Shown here: positions 8,287-15,896 of the stretch, one piece after another
How the letters are laid out: each line of letters starts with the position of its first letter
How positions within the stretch are numbered: the stretch's first letter is position 1
Virus record (IMG/VR): IMGVR_UViG_3300034072_000174
Span: 1 to 50,457 of that record
Length of the DNA stretch: 50,457 bases
Direction: 5' to 3' (one strand)
Source of the DNA: a virus
Made by a program: the position numbers and the translations under genes
The notes under the pieces: generated by a model
Database searches by the model: none
Seen by the model: only the letters and a program-made list of their open reading frames with translations
What the model was told of the DNA's origin: nothing

Positions 8287-9363
8287 ATGTTAGAAGTATT
8301 CAACGTAAATAATAAAGGCTATGTCACAGGTAAATATCCATTATTCTTGGGTGAGAAGTTAGGTTTGTATGATTCTGTGAACGTAGCTTATCCTGACATT
8401 GAAGAACTTTACCAGCAACAGTTTGGTCAACGCTGGAGTGAGTTTGAGTATGACCTCACACAAGACAAAATGGATATGCTCACTCTACCTAAAGAAACTA
8501 CAGACTTGATGGTAGAGACAATCATGTGGCAATATACAGCAGATAGTATTGCAGCTAAGTCGTTGGCTGAACTACTACTACCCTATGTCACAAACAGTGA
8601 GCTTGAAGCTATGGTGACTATCCAAAGTTTCTTTGAGATTATTCACAGTAGAACATACGCTCATATTGTTAAGCAGACAATCCCTAACGCTAAGGATTTG
8701 TTGGAGAAGACCTACGGTAATGTAGAAGTGATTAAACGCTCTAAAGTGATCGGAGAAGCTTTTGGTGCGTTGTACAGATTGAAAGAAGACAGTCCACGTA
8801 AAGAAAAGATTCGCGCATTACTTCGTGTTATGTTTGCTTTGATGGCTTTCGAAGGTGTAAGCTTCATGTCATCGTTTGCTGTGACATTCGCTATTGCTGA
8901 GACAGGTGTGTTTCAAGGTATTGCTGGTTTGGTAGGATTGATATGTTTTGATGAGCTACTTCACGCCAAGATGGACTATACTGTGCTGAAGAATTTGTTG
9001 AAAGACCCTGAATGGTATGCTGAGTTCTTAGCTATTAAACCTGAGATTAACGCAATCATCAACGCCGTAGTTGAGCAGGAATATAAGTGGACAGAACATC
9101 TATTTAGTGAAGGTCGTAGAGTGGTTGGCTTGAGTCCTGTATTACTTCGAGAGTTTGTAATGTATATGGCAACTCCGTTGTATAAGAGCTTTGATCTCGT
9201 AGCGGAACAACCGTTTATTGAGAAGAACCCACTACCGTACATGAACAAGTATTTAAAGTCTGGTGTGATTCAAGTGGCTGCTCAAGAAGTACAGTTAAGT
9301 GATTACAATGTGGGTAACATTGTTGATGATACAGATAATTTAGATTTGAACTTTGAGGTGTAA
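8287..9363 (+). CDS. nrdB: ribonucleotide reductase class Ia, beta subunit
   Basis: The 358-residue protein holds the diiron/tyrosyl radical centre. Metal ligand motifs are visible in order: WQYTADSIAAKS, then SFFEIIHSRTYAHI (Glu and His ligands and the region of the radical Tyr), FEGVSFMSSF, and FDELLHAKM with the last Glu/His pair. The C-terminal tail (DDTDNLDLNFEV) is the acidic peptide expected to dock on the alpha subunit. Start has GGAGG 6 bases upstream. An HNH homing-type gene is lodged immediately after the stop. Confidence 0.95.
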   Translation: MLEVFNVNNKGYVTGKYPLFLGEKLGLYDSVNVAYPDIEELYQQQFGQRWSEFEYDLTQDKMDMLTLPKETTDLMVETIMWQYTADSIAAKSLAELLLPYVTNSELEAMVTIQSFFEIIHSRTYAHIVKQTIPNAKDLLEKTYGNVEVIKRSKVIGEAFGALYRLKEDSPRKEKIRALLRVMFALMAFEGVSFMSSFAVTFAIAETGVFQGIAGLVGLICFDELLHAKMDYTVLKNLLKDPEWYAEFLAIKPEINAIINAVVEQEYKWTEHLFSEGRRVVGLSPVLLREFVMYMATPLYKSFDLVAEQPFIEKNPLPYMNKYLKSGVIQVAAQEVQLSDYNVGNIVDDTDNLDLNFEV

Positions 9364-9364
9364 C

Positions 9365-10015
9365 TTGGGAAAATTAATTGATAGAGTAGGTGAGCGCTTC
9401 GGGAAACTTGTTGTTTTGGAGAAGGACTCGCCTCATGTATCACCGAAAGGTCGCTATACGGTAATGTGGAAGTGTCTTTGTGATTGCGGGAATACATGCA
9501 CGGTAAGTGTAAATAACCTACGTAAAGGTGATACCAAGTCTTGCGGTTGTTTGAATTTGGAAAGATTGACGACACACGGAATGTCTGATACACCGACTTA
9601 TACTGTCTGGGAGTCAATGAAACGAAGGTGTGATGATCCAAATCATCCGAGTTATGTGACGTATTCTAAAATTGGTTATGACCCTGCTTGGAAGCACTTT
9701 GAAAACTTTCTTGAAGATATGGGAATAAGACCAGAAGGTTTATCTCTGGATCGTATAGACAATAACAAAGGGTATAGTAAGAGTAATTGCCGATGGGCTA
9801 CTAAAACAGTGCAGGCGCACAACAAAACGGTGGAACATTCTACAGAGTTTACAGGAGTGCATCACTATAAAGCGAACGGCAAATACCAAGCATACGTAGC
9901 TAAAGATGGTGTTATGTACCACCTAGGTTACTTTGACACAGCAGAGTCTGCTGCTGTTGCTAGGGATGCAAAAGCTTTAGAGTTGTACGGCGCTGAAGCC
10001 TCTTTGAACTTCTGA
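9365..10015 (+). CDS. HNH homing-type endonuclease with AP2 DNA-binding domain
   Basis: Start is taken at the TTG two bases after the nrdB stop, with GAGGTG upstream. The 216-residue product begins with GERFGKLVVLE and a zinc-like cysteine set (CLCDCGN, SCGCL), then has an HNH core (LDRIDNNKGYSKSNCRWA, roughly residues 130-147) and ends in an AP2-type domain (GVHHYKANGKYQAY to the C-terminus). This architecture is typical of free-standing phage homing endonucleases. Its placement at the end of the reductase genes, followed by a strong terminator, fits selfish insertion. Confidence 0.88.
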   Translation: MGKLIDRVGERFGKLVVLEKDSPHVSPKGRYTVMWKCLCDCGNTCTVSVNNLRKGDTKSCGCLNLERLTTHGMSDTPTYTVWESMKRRCDDPNHPSYVTYSKIGYDPAWKHFENFLEDMGIRPEGLSLDRIDNNKGYSKSNCRWATKTVQAHNKTVEHSTEFTGVHHYKANGKYQAYVAKDGVMYHLGYFDTAESAAVARDAKALELYGAEASLNF

Positions 10016-10020
10016 ACATT

Positions 10021-10045
10021 AGCCCCGCTCATGCGGGGCTTTTTA
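10021..10045 (+). terminator. intrinsic terminator
   Basis: AGCCCCGC and GCGGGGCT form an 8-bp perfect stem with a TCAT loop and a five-T tail. It ends the nrdB/HNH transcription unit and precedes a new promoter. Confidence 0.9.
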
Positions 10046-10061
10046 TTGTCTAAAATAAATG

Positions 10062-10090
10062 TTGACATTAGATGCGCTTGTGTGTATTCT
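10062..10090 (+). promoter_or_regulatory. sigma-70 promoter
   Basis: TTGACA (10062-10067) and TATTCT (10085-10090) are spaced by 17 bases. The predicted start is about 25 bases before a strong GGGGGAG binding site and the ATG at 10120. Confidence 0.75.
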
Positions 10091-10119
10091 TATCTCAACA
10101 AACAAACAGGGGGAGAATT

Positions 10120-10311
10120 ATGAACTTAAAAACTTTTCGAGTACATTACACTAAACATCAACTGAATCTGGATGGTAGTAAAGTCTACACCACTTCCGGT
10201 GTACATGAAATTGGCGCTATTGATATGTTAAATGCTGCAATGACTTTCGGGCAACAGTTCAGTGATTATCTAAATTATGAGATTTACATTAAATATATTG
10301 AACAAGTTTAA
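10120..10311 (+). CDS. small hypothetical protein
   Basis: A 63-residue protein starting at the ATG after GGGGGAGAATT. It reads as a compact mixed fold (FRVHYTKHQLNLDG at the start, GQQFSDYLNYE near the end). No family is recognised. It is first in a three-gene operon with its own promoter and terminator. Confidence 0.7.
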   Translation: MNLKTFRVHYTKHQLNLDGSKVYTTSGVHEIGAIDMLNAAMTFGQQFSDYLNYEIYIKYIEQV

Positions 10312-10324
10312 GGAGAACTTCAGC

Positions 10325-10540
10325 ATGACTAAACAACAAATTCTAGCACAAGCTTGGGACTTATACCACGAACATAGTCAGCTTATTACATTAGGTGCTT
10401 GTATTCGTACTGTGTGCAGTCAGATGGCTACAAAAGAACATAAATGTTTAAGCACTCTTGACGGTAATCCAGCTTTGTGTTATTTTAATGAACATTATGA
10501 TGATAAGTTTGAACAACAATATTTATTGGAGGGAATTTAA
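10325..10540 (+). CDS. small hypothetical protein
   Basis: A 71-residue protein with AAGGAGAACTTCAGC upstream of its ATG. It contains four cysteines (GACIRTVCSQ, HKCLS, ALCYF), suggesting metal binding or disulfides. No family is recognised. It is the second gene of the small early-type operon. Confidence 0.7.
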   Translation: MTKQQILAQAWDLYHEHSQLITLGACIRTVCSQMATKEHKCLSTLDGNPALCYFNEHYDDKFEQQYLLEGI

Positions 10541-10541
10541 T

Positions 10542-10730
10542 ATGTTTATCCCTATTGTAATCTTAGCTCTGATGTTATACACTGTACCATCTGAAGCATC
10601 ACAGAAAGATGTTACTGTGAAAGGTAAACCTGTTAAGACCGTTGTAATGAAGGATAAAGCTGGAAGGAAGAAAGTGTGTCAGATTATTATTGACAAGAAG
10701 ACTAAACAAAAAGTTACTATTTGTAAATAA
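10542..10730 (+). CDS. small secreted/periplasmic protein
   Basis: The 62-residue product starts after GGAGGGAATTTAAT. Residues 1-19 form a signal peptide or anchor (MFIPIVILALMLYTVPSEAS) with a plausible signal-peptidase site after SEA. The remaining 43 residues are strongly basic, with two cysteines near the end (KVCQII, TICK). Export of a tiny basic protein suggests a host-envelope target, for example superinfection exclusion or interference with a periplasmic enzyme; that is inference only. Confidence 0.65.
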   Translation: MFIPIVILALMLYTVPSEASQKDVTVKGKPVKTVVMKDKAGRKKVCQIIIDKKTKQKVTICK

Positions 10731-10738
10731 CACAAAGG

Positions 10739-10767
10739 AAAAAGCCCGCTTATAGCGGGCTTTGTTT
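10739..10767. terminator. bidirectional terminator at strand switch
   Basis: AAAGCCCGC and GCGGGCTTT form a 9-bp stem with a TTATA loop; A-rich and T-rich flanks make it work in both directions. It separates the plus-strand early block from the convergent minus-strand structural block. Confidence 0.9.
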
Positions 10768-10997
10768 TATCTATAGATTGTACGTAAGAACCCGTGTCTA
10801 TAATACTGAACTTGGTCGATGTCTTTCGACATCAAGTATTCAGTAAGTTCTCTCCAACATTTGATAGTGAATGTGCCAGAGAGTCCTTGGATGAATGCTG
10901 TTCTTCCGAAATATGAGATTGTTACCGCTGAGACAAAGAAGTGTTCATCACGACGTTCTTGTGTCCTATAAATCTCTACAATAACTTCTGCTGACAT
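10767..10997 (-). CDS. hypothetical protein, last gene of structural block
   Basis: A 76-residue protein; the ATG at 10997 has AGGA 7 bases upstream and is preferred over an upstream TTG at 11021. No motif is recognised. It is the terminal gene of the minus-strand late region and runs into the bidirectional terminator. Confidence 0.65.
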   Translation of the reverse strand: MSAEVIVEIYRTQERRDEHFFVSAVTISYFGRTAFIQGLSGTFTIKCWRELTEYLMSKDIDQVQYYRHGFLRTIYR

Positions 10998-11014
10998 AAC
11001 AATATCCTGTTGGG

Positions 11015-11323
11015 TTAACAACCGTTGTTAATTCTAAACTGAATATCTTCTTCCAGAATACGTCCAGCTACAGTTGTATATTGTAATGTCAGTGTCTCCG
11101 TAGTACCTACAGAGCCACCTTGTACCCACAATACAACAGCCCTACCTGCTGGATACTCATTACCATCAGAGTCAGTCACTACGTTTGTATTGGTAGCACA
11201 ACTAACAACTGTTATAGTGCTACCAACAGATTGAGTGTATGTTACAGCAGAGATATTATCTTCTACAGCACGAATGAATACGTAGTCTAACTTTTCACTC
11301 GCGTCTTTCGTAATGTAGATCAT
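11015..11323 (-). CDS. hypothetical structural protein, beta-rich
   Basis: The 102-residue product is rich in Val, Thr and Ser with alternating hydrophobic residues, as in small immunoglobulin-like or fibre-associated domains. A GNEYPAGRAVVLWV segment lies centrally. It belongs with the tail/adsorption genes by position; no precise family is recognised. The plus-strand HNH gene separates it from the rest of the block. Confidence 0.65.
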   Translation of the reverse strand: MIYITKDASEKLDYVFIRAVEDNISAVTYTQSVGSTITVVSCATNTNVVTDSDGNEYPAGRAVVLWVQGGSVGTTETLTLQYTTVAGRILEEDIQFRINNGC

Positions 11324-11335
11324 TATAAAAGTTCC

Positions 11336-11363
11336 TTGACAAATTTAAATTTTAAGATAGAAT
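11336..11363 (+). promoter_or_regulatory. sigma-70 promoter of inserted HNH gene
   Basis: TTGACA (11336-11341) and TAGAAT (11358-11363) are 16 bases apart on the plus strand, 31 bases before the HNH gene at 11395. This gives the insert its own transcription against the surrounding minus-strand operon. Confidence 0.72.
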
Positions 11364-11394
11364 ACATGTTTAATCACAATAAAGGTAATCATTT

Positions 11395-11970
11395 ATGAAA
11401 AAGTTGGTTTTTGGTGCTGGAATTAACGATGCTCTATATCACACTCAAGGGGTCGTGAACGGAGTAAAGGTAACTTGCCCGTTTTACGCTAAGTGGTATG
11501 AAATGATCAGGCGTTGTTATTCTGAAAGATACCAAGCCAAACAGCCTAGTTATATTACAGCTTCTGTATGTGACGACTGGCTACTATTTTCCAATTTCAG
11601 GGTTTGGATGGAAACTCAAGACTGGGAAGGTAAACAATTAGACAAGGATTTGCTTGTAGAGGGTAACAGAGTATATTCACCAGAAACCTGTTGTTTTATT
11701 TCTCAAAAACTTAACTGTTTCATAAAAGATACTTACCACAACCTAGAAGGGCGTTACAGAGGAGTCACTTTCCATCAGAGGATATGTAAGTACCATGCTC
11801 AGTGTAGTAACCCCTTCACCGGTAAACGTGGTAGTTGCGGATATTTCGATGATCCTTTTCTGGCACATCTGGCTTGGAAGGAGAGGAAACAACAACATGC
11901 AAGAGAATTAGCAGAGTTAGAAACTGATGAAAGGATTATCCAAGCTCTGCTAACTAAGTTCGATAATTAA
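11395..11970 (+). CDS. HNH/AP2-like homing-type protein inserted antiparallel
   Basis: The 191-residue product matches a common phage pattern: a WYEMIRRCY start, VCDDWLLFSNFRVWM, then LDKDLLVEGNRVYSPETC, which occupies the place of the HNH core. A C-terminal AP2-like stretch (YRGVTFHQRICKYHAQ, GYFDDPFLAHLAWK) follows. The first catalytic His is not obvious (LDKD instead of VDH), so nuclease activity is uncertain. It lies on the opposite strand to all flanking genes, has its own promoter, and ends 4 bases inside the 3' end of the next minus-strand gene. Confidence 0.75.
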   Translation: MKKLVFGAGINDALYHTQGVVNGVKVTCPFYAKWYEMIRRCYSERYQAKQPSYITASVCDDWLLFSNFRVWMETQDWEGKQLDKDLLVEGNRVYSPETCCFISQKLNCFIKDTYHNLEGRYRGVTFHQRICKYHAQCSNPFTGKRGSCGYFDDPFLAHLAWKERKQQHARELAELETDERIIQALLTKFDN

Positions 11971-12413
11971 ATATCGAATAAACCCGAAGTGGTATTCACT
12001 TGGAATGTAGAGTTAGTAGAACTAACGGTAGCTGAGGTGTTGGTATCATTCAAGTCACCATAGCCGATGTATTGGTCAGTACCAGTCAATGAACCACCAG
12101 CACGTTTGAAGAAAGCTACGTACTTGGCAGTGAGCGATACGTTAGTACCGAAACTAATGTCAGCACAATCCCACAGAATCTTACCTGCTGACAATACTGA
12201 AGTCTTACCTGTCAGGACAACAGGAGCATAACCAGCATCAGCAATGACGTTAGCTGATACATCAGAATATTGCGTATGTGCTAAAGAAGGGGTGTAACCA
12301 GCGCCGAGCAATACAGCAACAATTGTGTCTGAAGCCCAGTTGATTTGGTTAGCGTTATCTGTCAACAGAGCTTCTTTACCTGTGTTGACTAAAGTGAAAT
12401 TGCCTACGGCCAT
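11967..12413 (-). CDS. putative tail/virion-associated protein
   Basis: This 148-residue Ala, Thr, Ser and Gly-rich protein has the look of a phage virion component (FTLVNTGKEALL start, many short beta stretches). The last residues (STFQVNTTSGLFDI) resemble structural domains that assemble through strands. AAGGAA precedes the ATG. It is next to the LamG/repeat protein and likely decorates the tail or fibre; the precise role is unknown. Confidence 0.65.
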   Translation of the reverse strand: MAVGNFTLVNTGKEALLTDNANQINWASDTIVAVLLGAGYTPSLAHTQYSDVSANVIADAGYAPVVLTGKTSVLSAGKILWDCADISFGTNVSLTAKYVAFFKRAGGSLTGTDQYIGYGDLNDTNTSATVSSTNSTFQVNTTSGLFDI

Positions 12414-12422
12414 GTTAATTCC

Positions 12423-13907
12423 TTAATTGTTCATTACATAAATGTTGGTTGTTTGTTTGAACACGTATGTTCTGTTATTTTTATCTGTAAAAGTGAATAC
12501 TCGCTCAACCGGAACTACAGGATATATGGTATCACCCATACTAAGCTGCTTAGAAACGATTTGCAACGCTTGTTTCTGCAGAGTTAATACAGTACCAGCT
12601 ACGTTACTTAAAGTCTTTCCAGATAAGTTGTAGCTCGTTTTAGCGAGTGTCCCACTAAATGCTTGAGAGGTTCCTGTTATAATTCCTAGCTGCTTAGGTG
12701 TAAGAATCAGAGAAGATTTATTTAAGGTAACTTCTAGAGGTACTGCTGTCCCAGCTAACACCCCAAGCTGTTTAGGTGATACATTCAGAGCGGTTTTGTT
12801 AAGCTCACCTAAAAACGATACAGAAGTTCCTGTAACAAGTTGCAATTGCTTACTCTGTATGGTAAGATGCTGTTCATTGATTGACAACAAGTGACCAATA
12901 GAAATACCTTCTTGTTTGCCTGTCAAGGTAAGCGACTGTTTCTGAACACCGGCATTCCAACCGGCACTAACAGTAAGTGGTTTAGGTAATAAACCTAGGC
13001 TCTGTTTTCCTGTGGAAATAGAAGCTCCAGCGTTTACAGATAAAGCTTTGCTTGATACGGTGTATGCGTTTTTACCAAGTAATCCGGTAAACGAGACATT
13101 TGCTCCAACCGTAACCGACAGTTGTTTCCGTGTAGTATCGTAGGCATTTTTAGATAGGGTGTTTACATAGCCTAAAGTTAGCGCTAATTGTTTCAAAGAA
13201 ACCACATAATTAGACTTAACAATGTCACTCTGCCAACCCGCAGAAACAGCCAATGCTTTTGCTGTAGATGTTAAACTTGTTTTACCTAATGTGCCTTCAA
13301 AAGCGATGCCAGTGGAGTCGAATATCCAACAATCGGGCACCGTGAAATTAGTCAATGTGCCTTGATTATTACCACTGACTGTTGGCAGTGTTGAGCCAGT
13401 ACCGCCTGATAGGTTGGCGTCCCACTTTTCAGAGTTGGCAAGCCCTGTTACTTCGATGAACTCGATATCACCTTGCAGGTATGTAGTTAGATTGCTGGAA
13501 CCTCTCCCGAATTGATTTAGCGTGGCGAAAGCCGTGTTAGTTGAAAAGGTGCCGCTGCTAACAGTTGTGCTAGTTAAATTGTCGAAAATATCCCAAGTGC
13601 CATCCGCGTTATGCGTCAGTGTAAAATCAAAGGGAACGCCTGACACAATTTGGCCATTCGCGCCACCATATCGAAGCGTTGACCCTGTATAAATCATTAC
13701 CCTGCCGGCATTATTTATTACAAGGCCACTAATATTGGTATTGGCGTTAGTCCCTATAAACGCTGCAAGTCCTGAAGCTGGCCTTGTAACGCCAGCAGGG
13801 CCTGACTTTACCCGCATTGTATATAGCGACGTTCCGGCATTGCCGGTCATGCCGCTGGCAATGCTCACAATGTCGTTTACACCATCAAATCTTAAAGTGT
13901 ATGGCAT
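12423..13907 (-). CDS. LamG-like adhesin with 11 short tandem repeats
   Basis: The 494-residue protein starts with about 190 residues of a concanavalin/LamG-like beta sandwich (YTLRFDGVNDIVSIASG, then WDIFDN and GDIEFIEVTG). Residues 209-460 are eleven degenerate repeats of 22 or 26 residues with the plan K-x-[SA]-[LY]-x(4)-K-x-L-x(4)-G. A short non-repeated tail (PVERVFTFTDKNNRTYV) closes the protein. LamG domains bind sugars; the repeat part is probably a fibrous or Ig-like stalk. It is likely a virion adhesin. It follows a tail gene with one base of spacing. Confidence 0.72.
   Translation of the reverse strand: MPYTLRFDGVNDIVSIASGMTGNAGTSLYTMRVKSGPAGVTRPASGLAAFIGTNANTNISGLVINNAGRVMIYTGSTLRYGGANGQIVSGVPFDFTLTHNADGTWDIFDNLTSTTVSSGTFSTNTAFATLNQFGRGSSNLTTYLQGDIEFIEVTGLANSEKWDANLSGGTGSTLPTVSGNNQGTLTNFTVPDCWIFDSTGIAFEGTLGKTSLTSTAKALAVSAGWQSDIVKSNYVVSLKQLALTLGYVNTLSKNAYDTTRKQLSVTVGANVSFTGLLGKNAYTVSSKALSVNAGASISTGKQSLGLLPKPLTVSAGWNAGVQKQSLTLTGKQEGISIGHLLSINEQHLTIQSKQLQLVTGTSVSFLGELNKTALNVSPKQLGVLAGTAVPLEVTLNKSSLILTPKQLGIITGTSQAFSGTLAKTSYNLSGKTLSNVAGTVLTLQKQALQIVSKQLSMGDTIYPVVPVERVFTFTDKNNRTYVFKQTTNIYVMNN
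12528..13283 (-). repeat. eleven degenerate 22/26-codon repeats
   Basis: Repeat units begin at residues 209, 231, 253, 279, 301, 323, 345, 371, 397, 423 and 445 of the LamG-like protein. The invariant positions are two Lys eight residues apart and a Gly about seven residues after the second Lys. Four units carry a four-residue insertion after that Gly. Nucleotide identity is low, so the repeats are old or kept only at the protein level. Confidence 0.75.
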
Positions 13908-13908
13908 G

Positions 13909-14598
13909 TCACACCGCCTGAGCGGTAGCGCTCATGTTAAATGTTTCGTTCTTCATTCTCATTTCAACATAAGGTAAGTACGACCCTTGCCATTGGCAAT
14001 GATACAACCCTACATCTTTTACGTTGTAGATATGATTTACACGTTGCCAGTTAGTCCATAATACGCCATCATAAGATTCTCTTACTTCTATACGTACTGA
14101 AGATTCGGTAGGTAGTGGTTGTGTTACATTAACTAACACCGTCCTACCTTTACCTGCAATCGGAGTATATGATCCATCAGAAAGTAATTCAGGATTGCGA
14201 ATTTTAATCACATCAATTAGCGTTACATCAGGGAACGTGTAATACTCTTTTGTGGCAAGCTGAATAATAAAGTCATACTCGGCTTGAGTACAAATATTAT
14301 TAGCTTTACCTTGATCTAACATATATTTAATTTCAGGTAGAGAAACATTGATCGAATACGATGGTGAAGAAAGATATTCCGGTCTCAAAGCCTCAACCCA
14401 AGCAGCTTTAAGTGTTGGTATCAGACAAGCGTTAATTCTATCACGTAATCCACGAGCAAGCATTGAAACTAAGTGTAAAGTTTCACCATAGGCAATTTTG
14501 GTAAGTTGTGTGTATTTTTTATTCTTTACAATCTCAAATACTTGCTCATTAGTGAGACCATTATAATCTGACTTAGAAAGTTCTTCAGTTAACGTCAT
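13909..14598 (-). CDS. putative tail protein
   Basis: The 229-residue product has a helical N-terminal half and a beta-rich C-terminal half with a fibronectin-like look (VRIEVRESYDGVLWTNWQRV). It starts at TAATG overlap with the small membrane protein upstream and ends one base before the LamG gene start. It is probably a fibre or tail accessory protein; no family is recognised with certainty. Confidence 0.65.
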   Translation of the reverse strand: MTLTEELSKSDYNGLTNEQVFEIVKNKKYTQLTKIAYGETLHLVSMLARGLRDRINACLIPTLKAAWVEALRPEYLSSPSYSINVSLPEIKYMLDQGKANNICTQAEYDFIIQLATKEYYTFPDVTLIDVIKIRNPELLSDGSYTPIAGKGRTVLVNVTQPLPTESSVRIEVRESYDGVLWTNWQRVNHIYNVKDVGLYHCQWQGSYLPYVEMRMKNETFNMSATAQAV

Positions 14599-14813
14599 TA
14601 CTTGTCCTCAATAGAATCTGTTGTTATCATCCTTAACCAAGCTCCAATCGTCGCAATCACAACAAATACAATCCCATAATGCTCTCCAAGAACGTCATAA
14701 AATAAGTGTAAGTTGTATTCCAAGATACCCATGAAGGCTAAAAGCATGTTGAATAAAATCGTCTTACTCTTTTTAAGCTTAGTAAGGAAGCTTTTAGTGA
14801 ATATTTTTCCCAT
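14598..14813 (-). CDS. small membrane protein, holin candidate
   Basis: The 71-residue protein has a basic N-terminus (KSFLTKLKKSKTI) followed by two hydrophobic segments near residues 19-37 and 47-60, and a charged C-terminus (TTDSIEDK). This size and topology, and its closeness to the lysozyme gene, fit a class II holin or antiholin. AGGAAC precedes the ATG. Which membrane protein in this cassette is the true holin cannot be decided from sequence alone. Confidence 0.55.
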   Translation of the reverse strand: MGKIFTKSFLTKLKKSKTILFNMLLAFMGILEYNLHLFYDVLGEHYGIVFVVIATIGAWLRMITTDSIEDK

Positions 14814-14939
14814 AGGAATGTTCCTATTTCAAATAGCGGATATAACGCTCTAGGAAGCGCTACAATGAATTATCTTGTAGAGGGAATATGAATGTATAGG
14901 CAGGTTATTAAGATGGCTTAGGATGCGTTATAGAGCGTT
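14814..14939. other. non-coding region with inverted ACGCTCTA repeats
   Basis: AACGCTCTA at 14844-14852 and its exact complement TAGAGCGTT at 14931-14939 face each other across about 78 bases. Between and beside them lie small hairpins: CTATTT/AAATAG near 14825-14837 and CTACAA/TTGTAG near 14860-14881. No gene is visible. A related ACGCTCTAGGAA site is at 49651. The region separates the lysozyme from the downstream holin candidate. Confidence 0.5.
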
Positions 14940-15410
14940 TTACGGAATCTCTCCGTTAGTGAGATAATAGCGAATTACATCACCACGTTCCATTTGTTCG
15001 GCATGACGCTTAGCACGATTAGGGGTTTGCCTAGCCCACTTACTATTTAACATCTCTTTAGCCGCCAAGCTGAAGTCTCCATTACTCAGAGCCATCCACA
15101 TCTTTTGAAATTGTGATACGCCAGATAAACCAAGCTGATATGCCATAGAAATAAGAATTGCTTGTCTGGCTTGATTGCATTTAGACCAAGCACTTGGATA
15201 ACGTGACATAAGGGCGTAGGATAGCTCACGGATCTTTTCTTTGACGAAGATAATTTCTTTTTCTTTTGTTGTAACTTCGTTTGTTAAAGGACCACCCTTC
15301 TTACCGATAGCTCTACCATAGCCGATGGTAGGGACGCCTTCAGTACATCGGTAAACGTGTTGGTGAAACCCTTCTTCGATAGTAATTACATTCTCTGCTG
15401 TCTTAGACAT
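14940..15410 (-). CDS. endolysin, T4-type lysozyme (glycoside hydrolase family 24)
   Basis: The 156-residue enzyme cleaves the MurNAc-GlcNAc bond of peptidoglycan at the end of infection. The catalytic pattern E-8aa-[DC]-5aa-T is present as Glu13, Cys22 and Thr28 (IEEGF, YRCTEGVPTIGYG). A QARQAILISMAYQLG segment forms the usual C-terminal core. No signal peptide or SAR helix is seen, so it depends on a holin. I chose the ATG at 15410 over a GTG at 15422. It overlaps the upstream membrane protein gene by 25 bases. Confidence 0.92.
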   Translation of the reverse strand: MSKTAENVITIEEGFHQHVYRCTEGVPTIGYGRAIGKKGGPLTNEVTTKEKEIIFVKEKIRELSYALMSRYPSAWSKCNQARQAILISMAYQLGLSGVSQFQKMWMALSNGDFSLAAKEMLNSKWARQTPNRAKRHAEQMERGDVIRYYLTNGEIP

Positions 15411-15778
15411 GGTAATTTCCACTCACTTTTGTATGTGAGAGCAAGTAAATATAATTGCATCATCACGATTTGTATTGTTGGGATATAATGATATATTGGA
15501 GATTTGTATTCATGAAAGAATTCAAAAAGAAAAACAGAAGAATACATCAAACAAATAATACCCGCCCACCTAAAATCTGTACGATTAAATTTAAAACAAA
15601 CAATAGCCAGTAATACATTCAGTACAATATGTCTAAAATAATAAAACTGGCTACCGGATAACCAAAACAAATATTCAGAGAAGAACATGCAACCACTAAT
15701 CAGCATCATTAGCTTAACATCATCGTCTTTAGTCAACAAAAAGATGACGCAAATAAACAATAAAGTAATTAGTGACAT
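15386..15778 (-). CDS. multi-pass membrane protein of the lysis cassette
   Basis: The 130-residue protein has about four hydrophobic segments: the N-terminus (MSLITLLFICVIFLL), MMLISGCMFFSEYLFWL, IVLNVLLAIVCF and IICLMYSSVFLF, with a final one near IQIVMMQLYLLAL. AAGGAG precedes the start. It is the first gene after a strong promoter and overlaps the endolysin start, so it is a holin or lysis-timing candidate. Confidence 0.65.
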   Translation of the reverse strand: MSLITLLFICVIFLLTKDDDVKLMMLISGCMFFSEYLFWLSGSQFYYFRHIVLNVLLAIVCFKFNRTDFRWAGIICLMYSSVFLFEFFHEYKSPIYHYIPTIQIVMMQLYLLALTYKSEWKLPCLRQQRM

Positions 15779-15863
15779 ACTATCTCCTTAAGTTTCTTGT
15801 TTTGGTGGATCTTCTTTTTCTGGCGGTTCTTCTTCACCGGGCATAAAACAATATTTATCTTTG

Positions 15864-15892
15864 AGTATACACACTTCCTTTTTCGTTGTCAA
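15864..15892 (-). promoter_or_regulatory. sigma-70 promoter for lysis cassette
   Basis: On the minus strand TTGACA (15887-15892) and TATACT (15864-15869) are spaced by 17 bases, a near-perfect consensus. It lies in the 118-base gap before the membrane protein and endolysin genes. Confidence 0.8.
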
Positions 15893-15896
15893 CAAA

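Noticed and set aside
8376-9363. Minus-strand open frames opposite nrdB and many other long antisense frames
   Set aside because: They lack binding sites, start inside recognised genes and show no family motifs; they are shadows of the real coding frames.
15788-15844. An 18-codon frame (MPGEEEPPEKEDPPKQET) after the lysis promoter, possible Rz1-like peptide
   Set aside because: No ribosome binding site before the ATG and no lipobox cysteine; a longer GTG form would overlap the -10 box. Kept as an unlikely candidate only.
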